Shown here piece by piece: positions 1 through 8,023 of a stretch of DNA of 59,343 nucleotides. Source of the stretch: Saprospiraceae bacterium (GTDB lineage: Bacteria; Bacteroidota; Bacteroidia; Chitinophagales; Saprospiraceae); contig JADKGI010000023.1 in assembly GCA_016722285.1 (NCBI GenBank), forward strand, positions 1 to 59,343, given 5' to 3'. Under the pieces are notes generated by a model. It was not told the DNA's origin. It did not search any database and worked only from the letters and a program-made list of their open reading frames with translations. Numbering within the stretch: position 1 is the stretch's first letter; each line of letters begins with the position of its first letter. The position numbers were made by a program, and so were the translations under genes.

Positions 1-152
1 TCAGAAATTAATGTTTTTGTAAGTGAAGCAAAATGCAATTTAAACCTGTCTTTACCATGGTTGTTGGCTTCGTAAAAGACCTGTGCTACGCCAGATAAAT
101 CAAATAAATGTGTTTTTGGAAATATTAAAAAAACAATATTAACTGGTGTCAT
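1..152 (-). CDS. GlxA-type transcriptional regulator, N-terminal part (runs off window)
   Basis: The first 50 codons of a gene whose remainder lies beyond the left edge. The translation begins MTPVNIVFLIFPKTHLFDLS and continues with a GVAQVFYEA-like segment. That is the usual opening of the DJ-1/PfpI-like ligand domain of GlxA-family regulators, which carry an AraC-type DNA-binding domain at the C-terminus (not visible here). The gene is divergent from the rhodanese gene, with about 125 bp between the two starts, so it may act on that gene or on the decayed DJ-1/PfpI gene after it. Family assignment rests on the N-terminus only. The ATG at 152 is the first in frame. Confidence 0.6.
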   Translation of the reverse strand, partial: MTPVNIVFLIFPKTHLFDLSGVAQVFYEANNHGKDRFKLHFASLTKTLIS

Positions 153-276
153 ATCTTACATAGGTAAATTAATAATTCAAGTCAAATACAGACAAATTTA
201 AGTCATAATAAGACATATACTTAATATTAATCCATTAAATATTAGATTTGTTTCACATTTTAAAAATAAATAATTC

Positions 277-1500
277 ATGAATAGTAAAATTATATATTTG
301 TTAGTTTTTGCACTATATTTCGTTAACAACTGTATAGGTCAGTTGAATTACAAATATGATAACAAATTATACCCAACAATCTATCCGAATGACCTTTACA
401 AGTTTATGAAGAAAAACCCAAATGCTGTATTGGTTGATGTAAGAACGCCAGGTGAATTTGCGGATACTAGTCGTTTCGGTAGCCTCAACATAGGTCACCT
501 GAAAGGTGCAATTAACATTGAAATTGATTCAATATTAAAAGACCCAATGTGTTTGATGCAATATCAAGACCAGCCGATCATTTTATACTGTTCTCACAGT
601 CAACGAAGCAGGCGAGGAAGTAAAGCTCTAAAGGAAAGTGGCTTTAAAGAAGTGTATAATTTGAATGCAGGAATGTCTTACTTGAATCAGGCAAATTCTA
701 AAAAATTTCCACATAAAGAAGAAATGATCGTTTCTTCTTTGCCTTACACAAACAGTTCTGTTGCAGAAATAATTTCTTTAGTAGAAAAAAATAACGATAT
801 TTTAATTATCGATTTAAGACCAGCAATTCAGTTTGAAGGAAAAGATACTTTGGAAAGTAATAATATTGGAAGAATAATAAAAGCCATCAATATTCCAGAA
901 ACAGAAATAAAAAATAGATTACTTGAACTGGAAAAATATAAGAGTAAAACGATAGTAGTCTATGATATCAACGGAGCTCTGAGCCATGGCGTTTCTAAAT
1001 TTCTTTCAGAAAACGGATTTATCAAAATACATAATATATTAGGCGGTTTGTCAGCGATAATAGGAAATGAAAACTCAACAACTAAATTAAGAAAAAGATT
1101 ATTAAGTAACACTCCGAAATATAACATACTTAATGCCAAAGAAGCTGTTGATTTTATCAAGAAAAATAAAAAAACTTTGATTTTGGATTTACGACCACAA
1201 GAAGAGTACATTAACAAATCAGCAACAGTTTGGAAGAATCTGGGTAGCATAAAAAATTCTATTAATATTCCATATAATGAATTTGATGTTAAAATTTTGA
1301 CTGCACTAATAGATAAAGAAGGGATGATTTTAATTTATGGAACTGATGCGATGAAATATTGCAAAAAATTAACCGAATTGGGTTTCTCAAATGTAAATTG
1401 TCTATATGGTGGTATTTGGAGTATAATATCTAATAGCGCTAATATAAAAGAGCGCAAAGATGACAGGTTAGTATTACAAAACAACGAAGGATTGTACTAA
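277..1500 (+). CDS. Exported protein with three rhodanese-like domains
   Basis: A 407-residue protein with a signal peptide (about residues 1-21, ending CIGQ) and three successive rhodanese-like domains at about 35-140, 155-265 and 283-390. Each shows the DxR motif early in the domain (VDVRTPGE, IDLRPA, LDLRPQEE) and a terminal GG(L/I) or NAGM turn. Only domain 1 has a catalytic loop with cysteine (Cys105 in YCSHSQRSRR). The equivalent positions in domains 2 and 3 are Asp230 and Gly355, so these are probably non-catalytic. Known role of the fold: sulfur transfer or phosphatase-like chemistry, or protein binding when inactive. It probably acts in the periplasm. It is followed by a DJ-1/PfpI relic on the same strand. 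Confidence 0.85.
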   Translation: MNSKIIYLLVFALYFVNNCIGQLNYKYDNKLYPTIYPNDLYKFMKKNPNAVLVDVRTPGEFADTSRFGSLNIGHLKGAINIEIDSILKDPMCLMQYQDQPIILYCSHSQRSRRGSKALKESGFKEVYNLNAGMSYLNQANSKKFPHKEEMIVSSLPYTNSSVAEIISLVEKNNDILIIDLRPAIQFEGKDTLESNNIGRIIKAINIPETEIKNRLLELEKYKSKTIVVYDINGALSHGVSKFLSENGFIKIHNILGGLSAIIGNENSTTKLRKRLLSNTPKYNILNAKEAVDFIKKNKKTLILDLRPQEEYINKSATVWKNLGSIKNSINIPYNEFDVKILTALIDKEGMILIYGTDAMKYCKKLTELGFSNVNCLYGGIWSIISNSANIKERKDDRLVLQNNEGLY

Positions 1501-1544
1501 TTATTCAATATTAATTTATCAATCATTCAACAATCTATTCAATA

Positions 1545-2016
1545 GGCTATGGACCAATTCCAGGTATAATAATATTTCCAGGTGGGGGAACTAACTCAGT
1601 TGCAAAAAACTCCAAAATCATACCTTGTATTAAGATGATGGTTGACTCAGGAGGCACGGCTATGTCTGTTTTTAATGGAGCATTTGTATTATCTAAAACA
1701 GGTTATTCAGATGGTTTAAATGATACTATGTTTTGCAATACTTTTTCTTCACTGAGGAAAACTTCCTGAATCTAAGGCTTTATAACACATTAAGATTATC
1801 TTTAATGGAAGTATTATTAATACTGCGGTAGCCCCAGCTTGTTTTGATGGCTCGCTTTATTCGGTGTCCCAAAATAGTGTTGCAGCTGCAAAATCCAGAG
1901 CTCACCATCCGGAATACGATAAATGGAATCCGGAATATGGCCAAATAAACCACAAGAATCCTTATAATATAGTCCTCCAGCGGTCCGGAGAAAAATCAAC
2001 TGATTTAAAATTTTAG
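1545..2016 (+). pseudogene. Decayed DJ-1/PfpI-family protein
   Basis: Two open segments in different frames carry recognisable DJ-1/PfpI sequence. The first (1545-1769) has the IIIFPGGG strand-turn and a nucleophile-elbow-like MSVFNGAFVLSKTGYSDG, in which the usual catalytic Cys is Phe; it ends at TGA 1767. The second (about 1798-2016) has an NGSIINTA stretch and EYDKWNP, matching the C-terminal part of the family, and ends at TAG 2014. The shift from frame 0 to frame 1, the missing start and the lost Cys indicate a dead gene. The opposite-strand reading at 1817-2038 is a shadow. It may once have formed a unit with the rhodanese gene. Confidence 0.65.
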
Positions 2017-2096
2017 ATAATAAGTTAATCTCGTACATAGGTGAACTAATAAATCCTGATCTTGTTTTTCACACCAATTAATTGAATATTAAACTT

Positions 2097-2650
2097 CTTT
2101 CGGCTAAAAGCCGAAAGATTTGGTTTCGCCTGAAGGCGACTAAAGTGGGTCTGATATCGTAAAATCATCATCTCCTTCTTTTATTTCTTGATTCTTTATA
2201 TATTCCATTATTACTTCATCTGTTACATTTCCTGATGTGGCTACAAAATATCCTCTTGCCCACAAATGCCTGCCCCAAAACTGCTTCGACAATTCTTTAT
2301 TCTCGCCTAGCAATTTGTACGAACTCTTGCCTTTCAGACTTTGGACTGATTTGCTTACTGCTAAATGAGGCGGTACACTTACAAACAAATGTATATGGTC
2401 CTTTGAAACATGTCCTTTTATTATTTCTACATCTTTCTCTTTACATATCTGCCTTAACAGTTCCCTAATTCGTTCCGCTATTACTCCACTCATCACTTTC
2501 TTACGATATTTTGTTATCCAAACTATATGATACTTGCAATCATAGGTCGTATGACTTGTTTTACGATAATTTTGCATTTCATTCTTATTTAATGCAAAAT
2601 TACTATTTTTGACTTGTTGAACTAAAGTCTTCGCCTAAAGGCGAGTGATT
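2097..2650 (-). mobile_element. IS200-type insertion sequence
   Basis: A single Y1 transposase gene is bracketed by subterminal hairpins and has no long terminal inverted repeats, as is typical of the IS200/IS605 family. Near the 3' end of the gene there is a 9-bp stem with a 3-nt loop at 2097-2117 and a second hairpin at 2126-2139 (TCGCC-TGAA-GGCGA). On the promoter side lies TCGCC-TAAA-GGCGA at 2631-2644. The two TCGCC hairpins match each other, as expected for left and right end recognition structures. Exact cleavage sites cannot be set from one copy. Confidence 0.8.
2140..2577 (-). CDS. tnpA: IS200/IS605-family transposase TnpA (Y1 HUH)
   Basis: A 145-residue transposase, the full length usual for IS200 TnpA. 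It has the N-terminal YDCKYHIVWITKYRKKV signature, the HUH metal-binding pair in DHIHLFV and a C-terminal helix with the candidate catalytic tyrosine in EYIKNQ. It catalyses single-strand excision and insertion of the element by recognising hairpins at the ends, which are present on both sides. No TnpB gene accompanies it. The reading frame is intact, so the element may be functional. Confidence 0.93.
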   Translation of the reverse strand: MQNYRKTSHTTYDCKYHIVWITKYRKKVMSGVIAERIRELLRQICKEKDVEIIKGHVSKDHIHLFVSVPPHLAVSKSVQSLKGKSSYKLLGENKELSKQFWGRHLWARGYFVATSGNVTDEVIMEYIKNQEIKEGDDDFTISDPL

Positions 2651-2835
2651 TACCCCCCGTCTGAGACATTAATTATGTCTTTAATCAGCAAATTATCAGC
2701 TTGCTGCTCAGATTTATGATCAGCCATTTTGTACACTTGTATCCGATCATTTAGCTTTTGATTATTGCATTTAAAGTCGATATAGTATCTATGTATATGA
2801 TTGATAATTATGAAATTGAAGGGATAAATAAATGC

Positions 2836-2872
2836 AAAAAAAAAGTCCCTTCTTTATTAGAAAAGGAACTTC
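2836..2872 (-). terminator. Probable intrinsic terminator
   Basis: Read on the minus strand: an imperfect stem (AGTTCCTTTTCT against AGAAGGGACT, with one G-T pair) followed by a run of nine T. It lies about 50 bp downstream of the stop of the outer-membrane protein gene at 2920. Confidence 0.6.
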
Positions 2873-2919
2873 TCAACAATTAGATTGATAATACAGAAAT
2901 ATTTATATACAAAAAACAA

Positions 2920-3552
2920 TTAGATTAATCTTAGCCCCAAAGTGGCTTGTACCCATACATTTTTATATCGCGGTGTAGTAGTTGTTCCGTCACCATGATT
3001 GTTATAAAGATCCCAGTTTGCCCTGGCACCTATCACTAAGCTACTTACATTCAAATCTGCACCAAAGGAAATGCCCAGAATATTTTTTCTCAGATTTTCA
3101 TTTTTAAATACTTCTGATTGCTCGAAGCTGGATGATGAATTTGTAAATACATCCTTCTGTTTGGTGAGAAAAGAAAACTGCGGACCAGCCAAAAGTGTCA
3201 GTACACTTATTGGTTTAATGGCAAGATAGATCGGCACATCAATATAGTTGGTCGTGCGGGAAAGTACGTAGGCGCTACCTAACAGACTTCCTCTACCTTT
3301 AAATCCTTTTTGGGAAAAGAGCACTTCAGGTTGAATGCCTAAGGTCGCACCCAAAGGTATAGACATAAATGCTCCGAATACGTAACCAAATTTGGCATCT
3401 GCATTAAAGTCTTCACCCTCAGCATCATACACATTGGCCAGATTGCCTCCTGCTTTGATTCCTAAGTGAAAACTGCTTCGTCCATTTTCCTGCGCCGATG
3501 CCTGATTCAACATGAATCCAGCAAAGCAAATTAAAAATAATATATGTTTCAT
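2920..3552 (-). CDS. Outer-membrane beta-barrel protein (PorT/OmpA-like porin family)
   Basis: A 210-residue protein with a clear signal peptide (MKHILFLICFAGFMLNQASAQ) followed by alternating beta-strand sequence with conserved features of the Bacteroidota small beta-barrel family: an early GIKAGGNLANV, a PLGATLGIQPEVLFSQKGFK strand pair, and the final strand WVQATLGLRL. It probably resides in the outer membrane; specific function unknown. It follows the 132-residue lipoprotein gene by 55 bp and probably shares its promoter at 4068-4105. A similar protein is encoded at 20614. Confidence 0.85.
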   Translation of the reverse strand: MKHILFLICFAGFMLNQASAQENGRSSFHLGIKAGGNLANVYDAEGEDFNADAKFGYVFGAFMSIPLGATLGIQPEVLFSQKGFKGRGSLLGSAYVLSRTTNYIDVPIYLAIKPISVLTLLAGPQFSFLTKQKDVFTNSSSSFEQSEVFKNENLRKNILGISFGADLNVSSLVIGARANWDLYNNHGDGTTTTPRYKNVWVQATLGLRLI

Positions 3553-3607
3553 TTTTTTAAATTTTAGATGATTAAATAAATCTTCAATAATCTACTGAAA
3601 AAGCGGA

Positions 3608-4006
3608 CTACGTGTTTTTCTTTACAAAATTAGATATAGACTCACCTAAATTATCCATGTCTTTTCCAAATTCAGTTTTGAAAAGCTCCCACTTGTCCTT
3701 TCCTTCCAATTTATAGTCGTCCATTTTCTTTTTCATGTCACTATTCCTGAGTTCCAGCTCTTTTATTTTTGCTCTGTAATCAGTCCTTACTTCTTTTTTT
3801 TCTTTTTCAATACGAGCATTAAATTCCATAATACTCTTTTCATTAGCTGCGATTTTATCTGCAGCGAGTAGTCTGTAGTTCTCAACGTCAGCCAGATATT
3901 CGCCTTCAGCTATCTGAAGATCTTTTTGGGCATCCGTTACATTTTCTTCCGCTTTCGCCACCTTCTGAGCTGCATTATCGCAACTGGTCAGGAATATAAA
4001 AACCAT
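3608..4006 (-). CDS. Small coiled-coil lipoprotein
   Basis: A 132-residue, Lys/Glu-rich, mostly helical protein of unknown function. The N-terminus MVFIFLTSCDN has a lipobox-like LTSC but is unusually short for a lipoprotein signal. The codon just before this ATG is an in-frame stop, and an overlapping ATG lies 4 bp upstream in another frame, so the true 5' end may be cut by a frameshift. Residues 12-110 form long amphipathic helices (AQKVAKAEENVTDAQKDLQ and onward). A stress promoter of the shared type ends 62 bp upstream. First gene of a probable two-gene unit with the beta-barrel gene. Confidence 0.7.
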   Translation of the reverse strand: MVFIFLTSCDNAAQKVAKAEENVTDAQKDLQIAEGEYLADVENYRLLAADKIAANEKSIMEFNARIEKEKKEVRTDYRAKIKELELRNSDMKKKMDDYKLEGKDKWELFKTEFGKDMDNLGESISNFVKKNT

Positions 4007-4067
4007 TCATTTTTTGAATTAGTTTTACCGCAAATGGCGGTACATGCGTGAATAAATTTTCACAAAT

Positions 4068-4105
4068 CAAAGGTACAAACAATTAATTATCAATAATTTA
4101 CACAA
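4068..4105 (-). promoter_or_regulatory. Shared-type promoter (TGTAAA-N21-TACCTTTG) of the coiled-coil lipoprotein
   Basis: On the minus strand TTGTGTAAA is followed, after a 21-nt spacer, by TACCTTTG, a perfect TAnnTTTG -7 box. The box ends 62 bp before the start codon at 4006. One of eight sites with identical spacing in this window. Confidence 0.6.
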
Positions 4106-4198
4106 TAAATATTTTTAATTGTATAATTAACTTATCTTTCTGGTACGATATTCGAAAGAAGGTATTCCAGGTATAGTTTAGCACCTCCCTATCACTTA

Positions 4199-4651
4199 TT
4201 AAAATCGCTCGGTGGTCAAAATAACTTCCCAATCAGGTGACTGAACATTGGCATCATTTTCTGCTGTAATAAATATTTTGACTGGCGTAAAACTACTTAC
4301 TGTCTTAAAATCTGCTTTCAGGGTTTTTGAAAAAGTACCACTATCTGTTATAATCCGGCCAACATTTTTAGTTAAACCCTGGTCTGTAACAATCCAAACT
4401 ATATACATTTTTTTAGATGGGGTCAATCTTTCCGGTTCGGCCAGATTAGACAATGAAATATCTATAGAATGATTTTTATTTTCATCCATTTTAACTGTTA
4501 CTGTGCCTGTCGCTGCCGGAACTACGGTAGAAGTCAGAAATGACATCTTGTGTGAACATGATGACATCAGAAAAAAAGCAAAAATAATCATTGGATAGAT
4601 TCGGGAGTTCCTTTTAGTTTGGGTTTTTGAAGTGTCGTTTATTAATGACAT
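4199..4651 (-). CDS. Small lipoprotein with a possible anti-sigma-K (RskA) C-terminal-like domain
   Basis: A 150-residue protein with a hydrophobic segment and lipobox (MIIFAFFLMSSC, residues 21-32), so it is a predicted lipoprotein. The true start may be residue 21 rather than 1. The rest (residues 38-150) is predicted beta sandwich, with KKMYIVWIVTDQG and an ending SPDWEVILTTERF that recall the C-terminal domain of anti-sigma-K factor proteins; this resemblance is my judgement from pattern only. No partner sigma factor is visible nearby. A promoter of the shared stress type sits 20 bp upstream. Confidence 0.65.
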   Translation of the reverse strand: MSLINDTSKTQTKRNSRIYPMIIFAFFLMSSCSHKMSFLTSTVVPAATGTVTVKMDENKNHSIDISLSNLAEPERLTPSKKMYIVWIVTDQGLTKNVGRIITDSGTFSKTLKADFKTVSSFTPVKIFITAENDANVQSPDWEVILTTERF

Positions 4652-4670
4652 AATATGTAGATTTTACATA

Positions 4671-4706
4671 CAAAGATATACTAAACCAAAGCTGAAAGTG
4701 TTATAT
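4671..4706 (-). promoter_or_regulatory. Shared-type promoter (TATAAC-N21-TATCTTTG)
   Basis: Minus-strand TATAAC, a 21-nt spacer, then TATCTTTG, ending 20 bp before the start at 4651. This is the shortest distance to a start in the set, which favours a downstream start codon for that gene. Confidence 0.5.
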
Positions 4707-4791
4707 AATTATTTCAAAATATTACAACTTTTAGCAAGGGTCACATAAAATTGTGTCAACTGATTTGGTAAAACTCCTGTAGCCATAAAAT

Positions 4792-4826
4792 GCATAAATC
4801 CAAGCCCGGGAGGGAAGGATTTATGC
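4792..4826 (-). terminator. Hairpin after the cupin gene
   Basis: A perfect 10-bp inverted repeat (GCATAAATCC / GGATTTATGC) around a GC-rich loop, about 60 bp beyond the stop of the cupin gene. It lacks a strong T-tract, so terminator function is uncertain. Confidence 0.4.
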
Positions 4827-4887
4827 TATAAGAGAAAAATTTAATTATACTAAGGATTCTGTTATTCCGTAATTCAACTGTATCACA

Positions 4888-5226
4888 CTATTCGTAACCA
4901 CTTTTGATGATGGTCAATATCATTTTGAATCGGCCATTAGGCTTTATAAAATTAGGTGCGTGTGCCGGAATAACAATAGACTCACCTGTTTTCAAAGAAT
5001 GGGATATTCCATTAATGACCAATTCTGCATGACCGTCAATGACTTGTGCAAATGTGTCAAAGGGTGATGTTTTTTCTGTTAGTCCTTCGCCGGTATCCAC
5101 AGACATCAATGATACGTTGCCCGTTGATTTTTTCAGTATGGTTTTTAATACCACGGAATTATGCACATATTCAATGATTTCTATCGTGATAAACGATTTA
5201 GATTTTTCTACTTCCTTAAAATCCAT
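4888..5226 (-). CDS. Small cupin-domain protein
   Basis: A compact single-domain cupin of 112 residues if started at the ATG at 5226 (MDFKEVEKSK). An ATG 26 codons further upstream is also open, but its extra sequence overlaps the promoter region, so I prefer 5226. Cupin signatures: FDTFAQVIDGHAELVING for motif 1, where the usual metal-binding His pair is absent, and GESIVIPAHAPNFIKPNG for motif 2. It is probably a cytoplasmic barrel binding a small ligand; no reaction can be assigned. A shared-type promoter ends 55 bp upstream. Confidence 0.8.
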   Translation of the reverse strand: MDFKEVEKSKSFITIEIIEYVHNSVVLKTILKKSTGNVSLMSVDTGEGLTEKTSPFDTFAQVIDGHAELVINGISHSLKTGESIVIPAHAPNFIKPNGRFKMILTIIKSGYE

Positions 5227-5280
5227 AGTTTTTTTTGGTTGTACACTTACCTTCTTTAGTAAGTGTATAATATTGTAATG

Positions 5281-5318
5281 CAAATATGAGCTAAATTGCG
5301 TCAAGAAATGTTACACAA
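5281..5318 (-). promoter_or_regulatory. Shared-type promoter (TGTAAC-N21-CATATTTG) of the cupin gene
   Basis: Minus-strand TTGTGTAAC, 21-nt spacer, then CATATTTG, 55 bp before the preferred start. The upstream sequence CTGAATTGTGTAA is identical over 13 bases to that of the site at 19309-19348. Confidence 0.6.
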
Positions 5319-5352
5319 TTCAGTATAAAGATTGCAACATTAAATTTACGTT

Positions 5353-5508
5353 TCAGAGTATTTTCCTGCCTTGAATGATCCTGAGTATAACCACAATAAC
5401 GGCAATCACCAGCAGAATATGAATAATACCACCGGCATTATAACCTATGAAACCTATCAACCAGCCCAAGACCAGTATGACTGCAATAATATATAATAAA
5501 TTTCCCAT
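5353..5508 (-). CDS. Lmo0937-family small membrane protein
   Basis: A 51-residue ORF starting MGNLLYIIAVILVLGWLIGF, then GYNAGGIIHILLVIAVIVV and a basic tail. Two transmembrane helices around a conserved GWLIGF...GGIIHILLVIA pattern are characteristic of the lmo0937 (DUF5670) family, which often sits among general-stress genes. Function unknown; inner membrane. A shared-type promoter lies 55 bp upstream. Confidence 0.85.
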   Translation of the reverse strand: MGNLLYIIAVILVLGWLIGFIGYNAGGIIHILLVIAVIVVILRIIQGRKIL

Positions 5509-5562
5509 TACTTAAATGTTTTAATGATGATAAATAGTGAAATTAAGCAACTTGCTTGACTG

Positions 5563-5601
5563 CAAAGTTAGGAATACGAGCAAAGGAATCTATTATACAA
5601 T
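5563..5601 (-). promoter_or_regulatory. Shared-type promoter (TATAAT-N21-TAACTTTG) of the lmo0937-family gene
   Basis: Minus-strand ATTGTATAAT, 21-nt spacer, then TAACTTTG, a perfect TAnnTTTG box, 55 bp before the ATG. Confidence 0.6.
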
Positions 5602-6141
5602 TACCTCAAATCTTTATATGATTCTTCAGAAATTAAGGCATTGGTCTGTATAATGTTTATGATTCACCTTGATATGTTTCACAGTGAGGGTAAGATGTGT
5701 ATAATATTGCACTTGTTAATTATTATAAACATTTGCATATATTTATTAAATCGAACATTGACAATTATACTCACTAACTATATTCGCCTCAAGCCGGCTT
5801 GGTTTTTTCTTTATTTCCTGAGCACCTTGATTTGTTTTTGTGATATCAATATCATTTCTAAGCAACTATGAATAGTTGACGTACAATGATCCACTAAAAT
5901 TAAGACACTTCACAATTTTTGCAACGTTTTGATCGGTCCCTTAATTTTATGGGATTTAAGCTGAGTACAATATCAATTATTGAGACTACTCCGAAAAGTT
6001 TATTTTTGCGACAAAGGCACAAAAACACTAAGAGTCACAATGCATATTGAATTTTTTAAAAATTGATATTCAATCCTTTGTGAACCTTTGAGACTTTGAG
6101 ACCTTGTGTCAATTCTTTATTATAGCCTTTTCTGAGTGGAC
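5602..6141. other. Stretch without a convincing gene
   Basis: Only short AT-rich open frames occur here (for example 5641-5871 plus), with no family resemblance, signal or coding character. Confidence 0.5.
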
Positions 6142-6879
6142 TCATTGTTGTATGTCGAACTTACATGTCCGGCTTTCAGTAAAAACTTGATCATTCATCT
6201 CAGCATCATTCCAGCTAATATTTGTGTTTTCATCCAGATTCAGGTACATACCATTATTGAAATCCGCCACATTAGTAATATTGTTTTCTATTTTTGATGT
6301 CATATCAAAAGGCCTAAATTTTGTTGGCGGGGGGGGGGGGGGGTGGTTCCCCCCCCCCCCCCCCCTTTTCTTTTTTTTTGTTTGGTCCCCAAAACATTTT
6401 TTTAAAGGGGGGCGCAGGGACCCCCCGCTGCCCCCCCCCCCGGCGGGTTCCCCCCCCGGGGGGGGGCCCCCCCCCCCCCCCGCCCCCCAACAAAGCACAC
6501 GGGCCCAAGTTTTTTTGTTAGGAAATTTGTGTGTTCCCTGGCCCGGGGGAGATTTTTTTTCCCCGCGCAAGGGGGGCCCCGGGCGGGGGCCCGGAGCGCC
6601 CAGGGGGGTTTGGGGGGCTGCGGGGCCACACGGGCGTTCTCCGCCCCCCCCCCCCCCCCCCCCCGCACGCCCCCCCCCCCCCCCCAAAGAGGGGAAGGGA
6701 AAAATGGGGGGGGTTTTCCCGGCGCGGCGGCGGGGTTTTTTTTTTCTTCCGCCTGGGCGGGGGTTTGCTTCAAAGGGGTGGGCATTTTCACCATCATGGT
6801 TTGAGCTTTTTTTAATGGGGAAAACAGTGATACATAGTAGTGTGATGCTCAAAGCTAATTTTACAATGTTGTCGTTCAT
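6142..6879 (-). pseudogene. Unknown gene whose middle is replaced by low-complexity sequence
   Basis: The two ends read as one sensible minus-strand protein. The N-terminus (from 6879) is a hydrophobic, signal-like MNDNIVKLALSITLLCITVF followed by SSNHDGENAH. The C-terminus (about 6142-6310) contains NNITNVADFNNGMYLNLDEN and ends CKFDIQQ. Between them, 6328-6778 translates to Pro/Gly/Arg runs in every frame. The frame stays open across the region because the G/C runs contain no stop codons, so continuity of the real gene is not proven. Probably an exported protein of unknown function whose middle could not be read. Confidence 0.4.
6328..6778. repeat. Poly-C/poly-G low-complexity block, probably an artefact
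   Basis: Long alternating runs of C and G with short runs of T, very high G+C in an otherwise AT-rich contig, and normal sequence resuming sharply on both sides. Short islands such as TTCACCATCATGG look like degraded normal sequence. Open frames in all six frames here are a consequence of composition. Confidence 0.8.
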
Positions 6880-6911
6880 AATAATAAAAATTAATAGTTT
6901 ACTGTAATAAG

Positions 6912-6933
6912 GAGTTTATGTTTAAACATACTC
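6912..6933. repeat. Head-to-head copy of the GAGTATGTTTAAA motif
   Basis: GAGT..ATGTTTAAACATACTC is a near-perfect palindrome made of two facing copies of the motif that ends the 159-bp element at 21619-21777. Single copies also occur at about 17028 and 44513. It may be a scar of a small mobile element. Confidence 0.45.
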
Positions 6934-7096
6934 TTATTTGAATTGAATTTGTTTCCTTTTCATTTCAACAAAATTATTTCTTTTACCTGATCAAAGCATT
7001 ACATTATTTTCGAAAGAAATTACATGATTCCCATTTTTAGTAATAAAATCAATCGTTTTTTGAATTTATAAGGCAATAAAAATTTAACCATACTCT

Positions 7097-7136
7097 AAAA
7101 AAGGCTTTATCGGGGTAATCCGATAAAACCTTTTTA
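7097..7136 (-). terminator. Bidirectional terminator-like hairpin
   Basis: GGCTTTATCGG / CCGATAAAACC stem with a short loop, A-run before and T-run after, so it could act on either strand. It lies about 180 bp beyond the response regulator stop at 7313. Confidence 0.55.
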
Positions 7137-7312
7137 TTGAAAGTGAAAATGAAACCCGGGAGCTTCATTTGACTATTCAAACATAAACCAGGGATAAGTG
7201 ACTCAAATAATAAACCTCATTTTAAAAAATAGATGTGGCTTAGAAACCTCTGAATACTATATTTGATTTAAGCCATTTCTTGATTAGTATAACACATAAA
7301 AGGTGCTAATCC

Positions 7313-7768
7313 TTACATTCTATCCATATACCATTTCAATTCCTTTTGAATTTTTCTGGTCTGAAAAATGGATGCCACGATTTTTTGCAACCGCAGAAAA
7401 GCTGTTTCACTCTTAACTACATAATCAAAAGCATCATGATGCATGCACCTAACTGCCACTTCGATCTTGTCCTGAGAGGACAATATAACTACCGGAGTCG
7501 CCGGATTGCTTTCTTTAATTTTATCTAAAGTTTCAATTCCGTTCATCGCATTTTTAATCATACCATCAAGATGATAATCCAATATGATGACATCCGGATT
7601 TTGATCCAACCTATGTAAACAAAGTTCACCAGTGGTAAATGTCTCCACATTAAAATCAGTATTTTGCTTAAATTCTATTTCTAAAGATTTTAAAAAAAGC
7701 ACATCATCATCTACCAAAAAAAGTTTAACCGGTACTTTCGTTACCATAACTTCATTTCCAAAACTCAT
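7313..7768 (-). CDS. Single-domain response regulator
   Basis: A 151-residue receiver domain with no output domain. Acidic pair in FLVDDD (residues 18-22), phospho-acceptor Asp64 in VIILDYHL, conserved Ser at 97/98 in VVILSSQ, and Lys119 in YVVKSE. The start codon overlaps the stop of the upstream Hpt reading frame by four bases (ATGA), indicating translational coupling. An internal start at MVTKVPVKLF is also possible. It probably receives phosphate from the adjacent hybrid kinase/Hpt in a phosphorelay; with no DNA-binding domain it would act through protein contacts. Confidence 0.9.
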   Translation of the reverse strand: MSFGNEVMVTKVPVKLFLVDDDVLFLKSLEIEFKQNTDFNVETFTTGELCLHRLDQNPDVIILDYHLDGMIKNAMNGIETLDKIKESNPATPVVILSSQDKIEVAVRCMHHDAFDYVVKSETAFLRLQKIVASIFQTRKIQKELKWYMDRM

Positions 7769-8023
7769 TTGTTACTATTTTTTAATTTTGTAAATTCTTT
7801 TGTTAACTGAATGCAGGCATGATTGCACACTTCCTCTAGTTTCAATACCATTTCATGGATTTCTTCTGTTTGTTTCTTTGTACTTGCATAATCCTGTATT
7901 TTTTTTGCCATTATTTCAAAATCGCTATTCAAGCCTATTATTGAAAAGGAAGGAATCATCTTGTGAACAGCAGAATACAACAAATTCCAATTTTTTTCCA
8001 ACAAAGCTTTTTCATCGATAATA
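7765..8023 (-). pseudogene. Hpt domain, frameshifted C-terminus of the sensor kinase
   Basis: In this frame the sequence carries the C-terminal part of a histidine phosphotransfer domain, with the phospho-His in SAVHKMIPSFSIIG. The kinase frame stops at 8024 after LEQTPL, about midway through the same domain. Removing one C from the CCCC run at about 8026 rejoins them as LEQTP-FDIIDEKALLEKNWN. The first start-like codon in this frame is a TTG at 8004, too late to give a complete domain. It is therefore either a one-base sequencing error or a recent frameshift separating Hpt from the kinase. Confidence 0.75.

Noticed and set aside
5641..5871. 76-codon plus-strand open frame
   Set aside because: AT-rich, Ile/Cys-heavy text with no family resemblance or supporting context.
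6142..6907. Several overlapping Pro/Gly/Arg-rich open frames on both strands
   Set aside because: They arise from the poly-C/poly-G block, where stop codons cannot occur; only the flanking minus-strand ends look like protein.
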